From the NCBI GenBank assembly GCA_037903475.1, contig JBAJFG010000362.1, positions 1,426,001 through 1,490,000 on the forward strand: a stretch of DNA of 64,000 nt, given 5' to 3'. This stretch comes from Ancylostoma caninum. Taxonomy: Eukaryota; Nematoda; Chromadorea; Rhabditida; Ancylostomatidae. The notes beneath the pieces were generated by a model. The model worked only from the letters and a program-made list of their open reading frames with translations, did not search any database and was not told the DNA's origin. Position 1 is the first letter of the stretch, and the number at the start of each line of letters is the position of its first letter. Both the position numbers and the translations under genes were made by a program. This document shows positions 23,990-33,699 of the stretch, piece by piece.

Positions 23990-24960
23990 AGAAAATCCAG
24001 CGACGATCCGCGGCAGAGCAACTGCAGCTGAGCAGCGCACCGCCGTCACCGCCGAGTTACCCCTAAATGGCGCTGTTCGCACTTAAGCGGTAGCGTCACG
24101 GGGATGCAATAAAGATGTAAAAAAGTGCTGCACGTGATGAAAACTTCTGGATGGGCACTTCATCAACGGCAGGCGATTTCTGACGGCTCTAGAGAAGCAG
24201 AGTGAAGCAGCCGTGGCAGCTACACGCGGCGGCTGCAGCCGAAGATAACTCGGACGAAGCGACTTCCGTCGCCCGGATGTTTCGTCACACAGGAAACCTG
24301 CGTGCCAGGACATCATATTTGACTTTGAGTATTAATTATGGATATAAACAGAGCATAAGCGGACATTTAAAAGTTCGGAATGTGATGTAGTCCACCTACT
24401 CATCTAAAAGTAGTGGTATGTGCAGAACAAAGGAAATTCAGGATATAAATAGGAAACAAGTTACATCCAAAAAAAAAGAGCTGGGAGAAATTCACGAATT
24501 TGGTCCGCAAACAGGAATTGACCTTCTCGTCTTTTGCCTTTTGGGTTATAGAGTCTTTTTCCACGTTCAAAATTTTGTTGGAGGGGAAAATTAACGAAAA
24601 TATGCAACTTACAAAGAAACCGTACCTCAATATTCCCACATTTTCCATGTGCTACGCGCTTTTTCTACTCAAGGTTAGCGTCCCCGAACAATTTGGTCAA
24701 TAATTTTTCACAAAAATGAAGCAATATATCAAAAAGATTCAATTTTTCCTTCCTCAAAAGGATTGCTTCCTGTCGCACGACTCTGCCCTGTGGTCCCGCC
24801 GCGCGCACCCGGCACACGGCAGTTCCCACGCCGTTGTCGCGTGCGGAGTGTCCGGAGCGAATGACTTTCGAAATTGATCGCTCCCTCGCGATCACGCCAG
24901 TCGGTTCTGCTGGTGCTCTCCTGTCGTTGTTTGTTGTGCCTAATCGTGTTTGTTGATCAT
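23990..24960. other. two GC-rich islands in AT-rich surroundings
   Basis: Segments at about 23990-24270 and 24760-24900 are visibly GC- and CpG-rich, for example ACCGCCGTCACCGCCGAG and CCGCCGCGCGCACCCGGCAC. No coding frame with known features. They could be promoter or enhancer sequence, or unrecognised exons. Confidence 0.35.
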
Positions 24961-25046
24961 CTTCCTACCATCCGGAGTTGCAGGTCCTCCATCGGGTGAC
25001 CATAACCATGAGCTGTAGTGCATACCACCTACAATTGGGAATATCT

Positions 25047-25112
25047 AATATACGACACAATAACGGTACAGCGCGATTACCATCGCGCTGTACCGTTATT
25101 GTGTCGTATATT
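25047..25112. repeat. perfect 31-bp-arm hairpin with a 4-nt loop
   Basis: The arm 25047-25077 begins AATATACGACACAATAACGG and ends GTACAGCGCGAT. It is the exact reverse complement of 25082-25112, and the loop is TACC. No flanking repeat or coding sequence explains it. Confidence 0.9.
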
Positions 25113-25766
25113 GATGCTGTGTGATTTCAATACGATATAAACACCATCGATTGCGCCTGTGTTATTGTGTACACATTTATTGCATCACCATTTATTTTAC
25201 CAACAAGCATACCATGGTGAGGGGTCATGGTTGGGGGCTCAGTATAGGGACCTTGTAAGGGAGAAAGGAAGAGTGAGAGCTGAACATGGGATAAGTCCGG
25301 GTACGTCTGTGATTGTAGGCCACCATTAGACTTCTGGAAGCGCATCCTCCACTGACGCGGCCAGTTGTGCTCGGGGTTCATCCTGAGACACTGAGCCGCT
25401 GAGGAAGATGGGGCACGATAGTTCCCCAATAGCTTGTGAAACAGTGAGCTCCGGGAGTAAGCAATGCCAGAAAAAAATCAAGGTAGGACTGCAGCTTTGG
25501 GATTTTTTACTGAAAAAATTAGATCATATGGAAATATGGGTGGAGCTTGCGCGTAGGGGGTTGAGTTAACGCGATAGGATTGGAGCCAACTTGGGAGGGT
25601 GCAGGTCATATTTGTCACACCATCTTCCCACGTATCCAGGTACCAACATTTCTCCTAGACATTGTGGATTTACCTCAAAGTTGGATAATTGAACCTAAAT
25701 CAAACTCAATCGCCCCTCGGATCAAATATCCAGTTTTCTCCAGACCAGGATGTCACCTAGGGAATT

Positions 25767-25909
25767 AACTGTCGAATTATTTGTCACGTTCATCAAGACA
25801 AATAACTCGACAGTTTGTCATGGTCATTGTATTCATATACAGTGAATAATCCAGAATTTTTGACTCACGAGATACACATCGATTGTCGAATTATTTGTCA
25901 CGTTCATCA
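25767..25909. repeat. inverted repeat plus third direct copy of a 26-nt sequence
   Basis: The arms 25767-25785 and 25797-25815 (AACTGTCGAATTATTTGTC type) pair with one mismatch. The 26-nt sequence beginning TGTCGAATTATTTGTCACG at 25770-25795 is repeated exactly at 25884-25909. Confidence 0.8.
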
Positions 25910-26977
25910 TCAGAATATTCGATCGAGAGAAGTAAGAACATTCAAACAATTGGAAAAGAGACACTTCATAGTCTTTGGGAGAAAGGTAAAAATGGATGTG
26001 GACCCCTCCATCTTGCAAATGTTTGAGTTGTCGAATCTTAGATTCGAGCTATGGCATTCATTCGAATTTCTATTTTAATACGTTATTTGGTCCCAAGTAT
26101 AATATCTTTCGCCGGATGCGTGTTACCATCCGTCTTAATATAGCTCACTAACGCTAGAGGGCATCGGCTCATGAGTGCAATTCATCATCTCGATTACGCG
26201 ACGTAACGTTGAAAAATAAGCGAGAGCTTGAGATTCGTAGGATAACACCGCTAAGCCACAAATCTGTAGACGGTGCAAAGAAAGGGCTACAGGATTTCAT
26301 GCGCTGCATTCGTACATCCAGACTACCTCACTGGCCCATAATCGCTGGCGTTTGATTGATATCAAAGCAAAACACCGGAGTGAAACGAATGTCGCTGGGC
26401 CAACACATAATATCTATGATTAATGGAGTTCCGGAGAGCGCTTGTGGGTTGGCTCGACTGCAAATGCTGCAAAACACGCAATTATTCGGCTGTGGAACAT
26501 GAGCTGAACCAAGAACATGGGTTTCAAGTGGAAAGAAAGAGAAATGGCCTGGAAATCGGTACAATACCTATACCATATGATGATATCAATGAAATTTTGT
26601 CAACTAAAGATTAATTGAACATGGAAGTGTAAATCAACACAATTTATTCAGAATATTAATTAAAAGAGAAATGAACTTGACTTTGCAATATTGTAATTTT
26701 TCCAACATCAGAATTCTCCATCAAGGGGAGGAACCTTCCTTGAATAAAATTGAGGAGAATTGCCCAGGGTACATAGAAACCAAGAAAATAAGAAAAACAC
26801 GGAGTAAATGAACACACATCACTAGCTCCAGCTTTCAAAGCTCCTAGCTACACAACCCCTTCTGAGCTTGGAAAAAATTCCCACATATTGCTTGGATGGT
26901 ATTTTTGCTTGTTATCCTAGTAATCCAAAAGTAGTGGAGAAAATTCAGGCGTATGTGCGAGTGAACTAGTGAGCGAG

Positions 26978-27048
26978 TCAATAAATAAATAAATAACTAG
27001 ATAAATAAATAAATGGGACAAGTACATAAATAAACAAGCAAATAAATG
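26978..27048 (+). repeat. long (AAAT)n-type tail
   Basis: Successive AAATAAAT blocks with ACTAG, GGGACAAGTAC and AAACAAGC interruptions, resembling the 3' tail of a plus-strand retroelement. Upstream sequence is unidentified. Confidence 0.45.
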
Positions 27049-28348
27049 AGGAAATGGAGATGATTTTGAGTGGTGAAAATTTAAATCTAATGTTAGGCGA
27101 ACACTCATTTCCCTATAGGATGAGCGGTGTGGATTTCCACAGTGCTCACCCTTTTCTACAGTGTTGTCTCCATTAGTAAGACTCATAGACGTTCTAAAGA
27201 TGACTATACGTAAATATTGCCCGTGAAAAGCAGTATATGGACAACAGAGTCGAGTTGGGAGAATCGGTGTGGCTTTTTTACAAGACAATATGTTGGACAT
27301 GAGTAGAAGTTAACAACAGAGCAGTCATCATAAAACCTTATCGGTGAAAGCCATTAATGAATAGATGTAATAACGTTTTCAGACATATCTTGCCCATGAT
27401 GGTTATGAAGAATCATCTGTCTACAATGATCAAAGGGGAAAGAACAAAACGCTGTACTAAAAAGATATCTTATGATGTACCGATAAAGATGTTGACCGCG
27501 TCCAGCCCAACCAGGCGAGGCCATGCTTCCAAAAGCTAAAGTGGCCACTAGTCAGAGATAACTTCATTATCCCACAGCGCAAGTTTCCATTGACGGAGAA
27601 TTAGTGTGATATGGATATAACACTAAGAAAACTTCGAAACAGACTCCATTGAAATGCGAACGCCGACGACATAACACGCACACATAGCAATTTGTTAGTC
27701 GATGGGAAACAGTGAATATTGCATGAGTATCAGGTGAAAGGGGGCGGGGACCGCAATGGTGGCAGCAGATCGGAAAGTGCCAATGGAAAAGAAGTTCTTC
27801 GTGTATGCTCAAGAAATAGACTTGATTTAAAGTTATTGAGAGCATGAGCAGCATTGGGTTTCCACAGGGAAACCCTAATAACTCCAAGCACTAAAAAACC
27901 TTGAAATTACAGAAGTATTTCCCAAAGAAGCCAAAACATCAGTGCGGGAATCACCGAGCAGGAAGTCAAAAATAGGATGTGCTGAAGCTTTAGGTAGCTT
28001 CTGCAAGCACTAATGTCAATATCATGGTCCATGCATAATAAAAAGGTGTATAAAGCATTGCATCGAGCTTGTCTGAGTTCAATGATTGGCCGACGGGATA
28101 GATTGGCCAATCTCAGAGCTTGACCCTGCCCACTTCGCGGTGTAGCGCTTCATCCACCTATAGAAGGTCCTCCTTGCTATGTTTCACTATTATTTGTTCA
28201 GGTTTCTGTCATTTCAGGAATCTTCTGAATCTCAATCGCATTGCTTCTTGTTCCTTGTAGTCAAATGATCTTCTTATCCATGGGCTATTGCTTGCCATGC
28301 AGACTTTTTTAAACTTGTCTATTTTTATGCCTCTACCATGCGTTATGC

Positions 28349-28520
28349 GGTTTAATTACGTAAGCTTGAGGAACCTACCCACCGGCCGCCGTCCATCAGG
28401 AACAAGGAAGAGGAAGAAAGCAAAGGAAAGAAAGGTTTTTTTTGACATTTTTGTTCAATATGGTCTTCCTTCACTACTGATGAGCTCCCATCAAGGCCAT
28501 ATTCCTTATTTTGTTTGCGC
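28349..28520 (+). repeat. repeat copy headed by an SL1-like sequence
   Basis: Positions 28349-28370 match the 22-nt nematode SL1 leader at 19 positions (GGTTTAATTAC, then a variable centre, then CTTGAG). They are followed by CCCACCGGCCGCC, a purine-rich stretch, a T-run and CTACTGATGAG. The copy at 31497 has the same order of landmarks. No GT donor or Sm site follows, so it is not an SL RNA gene. Confidence 0.6.
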
Positions 28521-28826
28521 ATAGTGTTAGGGACCGAAATGGAAACAGGATGATTGATTTTTTTCTGTTTATTATAGTGTATACTCATTCACTCTTATAC
28601 GCTCAGTAGTGTCACGAAAAGTGAAAAAGGAAACAACAAAAGAATTCTATAGGCAAATAACCCATTGCTGACGGTAATAACAGTATCCTCCTTTGGCGAA
28701 ATTTAGCCTTTCTTCCGTCGCTTTCCTTATTTTCATTCCATTTCCTAGAATCCCCTTCCATTCATTTTCCCCCTCAACATTCCCATTAAAGTAGCCGATA
28801 CTAGAATGCTATCCTTTCATCCCACC

Positions 28827-28860
28827 CAAACAGAAATGACTGAGACGTCATTTCTGTTTG
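28827..28860. repeat. perfect 14-bp-arm hairpin
   Basis: CAAACAGAAATGAC and GTCATTTCTGTTTG flank the 6-nt loop TGAGAC. No T-run follows that would suggest a Pol III terminator. Confidence 0.75.
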
Positions 28861-29440
28861 CAGAAACTGAAAGGGGAGGTGGGCGATGCTATGGGAATAC
28901 AACACTGGACCAGGCTCAATTAAGGCCAGTTTTTTAGGATTGGCTTGCACGAAAATGACAACGAGAAGGACAGTGACGTCGAATCAATCTTTAAGAAATA
29001 AGAACACGTTATTTAATGAGAACAACATGGACAAGAGAACTTCAAAAGCGTAGGAGACTAACGTAATAGCCGGAAAGGTGAACGACACTGAACCCCCGCA
29101 GTTCCTGGTATCATGGGTGTTACGCTATGCGTGTCTGGGCTGATGGTGGGTAACACTATTAACGAGAATACACTATCCCTTACTGGAATTAATTAGGAGT
29201 TCTCATTAAGTATGTAGGACACGCATAAAAATTCAAAGGTAGTATAAAACAACCTGTGGAACGGAATGTATGAAAAAAAGAGAACATAGGTGATGAGAAA
29301 CTTTCTTCTGTAAATTTTTTAACCATATTCCTACAATTTTGCATTATGTATTCCAGTGACTCCTCATGACTATATATCACTTAATTCTAGGTTAATAAAT
29401 GAATGAAAATTCCAGCCACATCCTTGGTCCTCACTCTCTT

Positions 29441-29620
29441 CGTGTGGGATCCAATCAGTTGCGGCTCGAGCTCTCAGCTATCTTGCACAATCACAACCGA
29501 AGGTAGACAGATCTGCTCAATCTCGCCGGTTCCTTTACCCATTCTTCGCACGAGAAACCAGGAACACATCAATTGTGCCTAAGCGACAAAGAACAAATAA
29601 TTGTAATTTTAACTGTAAAT
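29441..29620 (+). repeat. dispersed repeat, copy 1 (tail AATAATTGTAAT)
   Basis: The core from about 29503 (GACAGATCTGCTCAAT..GCCGGTTC..ATTCTTCGC..GGAACACA..GTGCCTAAGCGACAAAGAA) to the AATAATTGTAATT tail matches 43739-43855. This probably represents the 3' end of an RTE-like non-LTR element. The family name is inference. Confidence 0.5.
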
Positions 29621-29919
29621 GAACGAATGAATGTGTTTTCTTCATTCACAAGTTATGGTGTTTAGAAGAACCTGGGTAAGAAAGAAATCCTGGCTAATAC
29701 CACCAAAAAGCGGTGGGTGGTGTCTTCAAGAATTTCTCAATCAGGAATTGTGTGGGAAATTCTAAAAAGACCCAAGAAAACCCTCCAGAGAATTTTTAGG
29801 CTGATGCACAGTAGCATCTCCTGTAATGCGCACGTGTCAATATTATTTTTTTTAATTTAAAACTTCTATTACTAAATTACTACTTCTACCATTGCCATCT
29901 GTTTTCAGTGTGTTGTCCC

Positions 29920-29970
29920 TGTTTATGGCACACGAATGTACTGAATAAACAAGTAAATAAATGAATAAAC
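29920..29970 (+). repeat. retroelement 3' end with AAATAAAT tail
   Basis: The 15-mer TGTTTATGGCACACG at 29920-29934 recurs exactly at 63252-63266. In both places it is followed by a GTA(C/T)TG(A/G)ATAA junction and AAATAAAT-type repeats. Confidence 0.55.
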
Positions 29971-30687
29971 AGCCGGATAACCACGTTCAAAGTGTGGATG
30001 CCTTGCCCCGCTTTTCTTTAGTGTCTTTTTTTCTCGCACTAAACGCTTCTTGTGGACGATAGCGATTGAGTTCTTTGTTGCGATATTATTATATTTATCG
30101 CATTTATTATATTAATCCAAATTAAACTTACTCGTATTTTTGTGACTTTGTACATAGTAATCACTGTCATTGTCAATTCTGTTGTTGGCAAATTTCTACA
30201 TATGTACATATGTTATTCAAATGAATAACCATTTCTTGGTTTGTTGATGGGCTCTCCTAACAATTCTCCAATGATTTCGCCAGGAATTTCTTAAAATTTC
30301 CCGGATAACTCTATAATTAGGAGACGCACAGAGACGAAACCAGCGCCGCTGCTTGGTAAATGTTACCCAGGTTTCCTTCTTACTCAGGTTTATGTAATTG
30401 ATACAAAAAAGTTACTTATATACGTGTAATCCCGGCATTTTTCTACAGATGTCAGGAAGATTGTGTAACAATTGACGTAGCTCTCGTCTGAATAACGTGA
30501 TATTTGGAAAGTGTATGTAATCTACTGTTTCAATGAGAATTCGTCGTCATCATATTACGTAGATTTTTCTGTAGGAATTAGTAAATTAGATAAATTGAAG
30601 GCATTTTCCCAACACTAATGCGTGTCTTTTATTTGGACACAGCAGAGTTGCAGACACGTAATTCATTAGACGCTGAAAAAACAAACT

Positions 30688-31103
30688 TCACGGGAATTCT
30701 TTATGGGTTCTTCTAGAGCTTTTGATTGCACAGAGGATTCCTTGCTTATTTCCTCTTTGAGCAATAGCATACGTGACTGAATGGGATAGACGCGAAAAAG
30801 TAAGGGAGCCACCTGTTCTTGTCACATTTTCGGCTACATATTGGTAAATGTACTGATCCTTGAATTTAGTTTCGAAAGCTAAAACAGGTCTTGTATTCAA
30901 AGGAAGAATAGAGCGAAGGCGTGAGTACAGTAATGGAACGTAATGGACATGAAAGAAAATAAAATCAAATATTTCATTGGTTTGCATCCTCTGCAGTTCT
31001 TCGAAAGAAAACGATAGCAGCCACTAGAATTTTGAGGTCTCCATGAAGCGAAGGAGTGTAAAGCTAATAAAGAAAGAATAATTAGGATGAGCATAATTTC
31101 CAT
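30688..31103 (-). pseudogene. candidate small secreted-protein gene with a frame break
   Basis: On the minus strand the acceptor-like TTTTATTTTAG lies 18 nt before an ATG at 31103, a spacing typical of SL1 trans-splicing. The first 19 residues are hydrophobic (MEIMLILIILSLLALHSFAS), a clear signal peptide, followed by WRPQNSSGCYR. This frame stops at 30897. A second frame continues from about 31011 to 30688, with YVPLLYSRLRSILPLN and an NVT glycosylation site. A one-base shift near 31010 would join them and no legal intron does, so the locus is either frameshifted or two chance frames. I recognise no family. Confidence 0.35.
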
Positions 31104-31496
31104 TTTGTCTGCACCGAATTTCTAAAATAAAAGAAAATGTCAATCAAGACATCTTGGCAGTCATCATCTTGTCAATCAAGACATATTTCGCAAATGGCCA
31201 CTTTTTAAGCCTATCCGGGAAGAATTTTCACGGCAGACAGGAGGAGAGACATAATCTATCGTACGACGTTCGCTGGTTTGTCTTTCTGCACTTTCTGCAG
31301 ACATTTTAAATATTAATTGATTTTTGATTTTAATTAATCAGTTTTTTCCCTTGAATGCTAGACGTTTTTAACAAGGCTGAGTCTGTGTAGACCATTTTTT
31401 TTATCATGAATTCGTCTGAAAAATCGAAGCACACAAAGGGGAGTACCATTGTGGAAATTTCTTGCGCCATACAAACTGAATAATTTTTGAGGGTGA

Positions 31497-31690
31497 GGTT
31501 TAATTACACAAGTTTGAGAGTATTTCTATTTCTTCTATTCCTAGCCTGTATTCCTAGTCCCCCACCCGCCAGACGAAGAGGATAAGGATGCAGTCGAGTT
31601 GGTGAGTTTTTTTTATTCATATTTTAGGTTGAATCTTAGGACTTTCCCTCCCTTACTGATGAGTGCTGGGGGAAGTCCAACGCTTTTAGC
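31497..31690 (+). repeat. repeat copy headed by a near-perfect SL1 sequence
   Basis: Positions 31497-31518 match the 22-nt SL1 leader at 21 positions (GGTTTAATTAC, then A for C at position 12, then CAAGTTTGAG). They are followed by CCCACCCGCC, a purine stretch, a T-run and TTACTGATGAG, in the same order as the copy at 28349. No splice donor follows the leader. Confidence 0.7.
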
Positions 31691-32589
31691 TCAGCTTCCG
31701 TATAAGGGTAAAGTACGAAACGGAAGTTGAGCCACTTTTCCTATTGTTTTTTTATTTTCTAGTAATTTATAATTTGTTTATTGATTTGAAACGTTCCTCT
31801 AAGAACTTGTAAGCTTTGCAGGCAAAACTTTTATAATTGGTGTGTTTTAAAAATTGTTTCAAGGGTAACTAATCCCGAACGAAACCCCATGCAGGACCTA
31901 GTTTCAAGTTAAAAATACATACATACATCAAGCCTTTTTCTGTTAAGCAGAGAGAAAAGCACGACATAACATGGAATGTTAGCGGAGGAATAATTGAGCA
32001 AACGTTGCACAAGAACTTATGGGAATCCTCGTATTAAGAAGTGAATGAGGTTGCTCACTTCCTCGAAATAAAAAACTGAAAAAAAATATACGACAGTAAC
32101 GTGCCCTTTTAGTGTTAAATGCCTTTGTAGAAAAGAGTTTTCATACTCACTTTTCTGCAAATCTGCCTGCAAATATTTGTAGCATAAGAGACGCCTTGTA
32201 AAGGTTCACCACTCAAATTAACAAAAAAAAATCAGAAGGTTAATTACTATCGATATTAAATCTGCTCGAAAAGCGAGCCTTTCTTTTGAATTGTTTTTTA
32301 TATGTCTACGGAAATATCCATAAAAGTAGCGCTATTATACCCATGTATCCCTTAGAGGATTGCTTCCTAGAACTTAGCTAAAACTCATTTGTGCATCTAA
32401 TTTGAGCGAACAAAGTTAGATAATTAGGTTTTTTGCTGCCATTACCACCAGCGAACTCTGAGGTAGGCTGTAAAGTACGAAGCAATGAAGCAATAGCCAA
32501 TTTGAGAGAGGTATCCGAGAAAAGAAATAGTATGTGCCTGGAAAAGAAAATATCCAGAGAATTTTCTTAAGGACCAACGGCCAATCGGT

Positions 32590-33075
32590 CGCCAGATGGC
32601 AGCAGACAACCCGCTTACGTCACGACAGTTTATAAAACGGGATTACACACATGGTTCCAATAACAATCGAATAGCCCGCGACTTAACGCCGCCCCAACGG
32701 CATCGACAGATGTTTCTGGATAGCGGCGCCCTTCTGGATGCACTTTTCGGCGAAGCGAATCCGCAGCCAGTGATAAGGTGTGGAGCAGGTGCAGGGATCA
32801 GTGGCTCTTCTCGGGCGGCCTGAGAATACTAACGACAAACCGCACGCAACCGTATTGATCTCTTCTTAGGATTTGAGAGTGGAGCGACGGCAGCGTGTGC
32901 GTGTATGTGTGTATGTGGAGACGACGTTGCGAGGTTACTGCCTCATCAACGGTGATCTCGGCCGGTGACGATGTATTACGTATAATCAAGCTCGGCGCGC
33001 GGGCCAGCCGGCTGGCGGCCCGCGGCGGCGGCTGGCGGCGGCGACAGCGACGCGCGGCGATTAAAACAAAGGTAC
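32590..33075 (+). promoter_or_regulatory. GC-rich island with promoter-like CRE and TATA elements
   Basis: TTACGTCA (32616-32623, a cAMP-response-element core) lies just before TTTATAAAACGG (32629-32640). The following several hundred bases are CpG-rich, extreme at 32990-33060. A 75-codon frame (32596-32823) starts here but resembles no family. Promoter function is inferred from motifs only. Confidence 0.35.
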
Positions 33076-33398
33076 ACGCGGCTTGAGGTATTGATGAAGA
33101 GTGAAATGAGCAGGGATTATAATCTCATTGCATTGCCTCTCCGTAGGTTTTTAAAAATCGCTACCGTATTTGGTCAACTTCCCATGACTGGACGTGGGAT
33201 GATCTGGTAAGGTCATGATGATATGGTTTATGGTAAAATCAAATATGTCAATAGAGCGCTAATAATTATATTTGTCCTCCGCACTACCTAAGTCAGAAAA
33301 AGGGCGACAGACACTTTTTATTGAGTTAATAACCCGCTCATTTTCTTCGTTCAGATTGCTTTTTTGCAGGGAAACCCTTTTACTGCACGTCACTCCCG

Positions 33399-33443
33399 AA
33401 CTCTGCGATTGGCCGATTTGTCCGACTAGCCAATCGCAGAGTT
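33399..33443. repeat. perfect 15-bp-arm inverted repeat (CCAAT family)
   Basis: AACTCTGCGATTGGC and GCCAATCGCAGAGTT are separated by 15 nt. It is the best-preserved member of the family also seen at 2733-2779. Confidence 0.8.
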
Positions 33444-33523
33444 CATCCGCACAGCCGTTTTCACGTACAATGCCGAATATTCTATTGTTCGTCCTACTAC
33501 TACACTCTGGTAGGGTAACATAC

Positions 33524-33651
33524 CTCACTTAGAACATCATGAAAATATAAAGTTAATTCCTTGTTTTCTAGGAAGCTCAAGGGATTTCCTGCAATCAACT
33601 CTGTTTTGATTTTATCTCTGACATCTCTCGGAAGGGGCACCTTAGGGGCTT
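33524..33651 (-). CDS. candidate internal exon, function unknown
   Basis: The minus-strand frame contains APKVPLPRDVRDKIKTELIA followed by GNPLSFLENKELTLYF. It ends in DVLSE at an ideal donor GAG|GTATGT (33523). The possible acceptor GCTAAAG is weak and preceded by a T-rich stretch. The strong donor and charged, protein-like sequence suggest a real exon, but no partner exon was found. Confidence 0.3.
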
Positions 33652-33699
33652 CTTTAGCAGTGGAATAAATAAAAAACACACAAACAAACAAGCAAAGTC

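Noticed and set aside
26423..26614. 63-codon plus-strand frame with CKCCKTRNY and EIGTIPIPYDD
   Set aside because: Protein-like but isolated, with an equally open opposite strand and no splice sites or family match.
28349..28370. Functional SL RNA gene
   Set aside because: No GT donor, second stem or Sm-binding site follows the leader-like sequence, here or at 31497.
31656..31690. Hammerhead core from CTGATGAG (also at 28477)
   Set aside because: No CGAAA partner strand at a workable distance in either copy.
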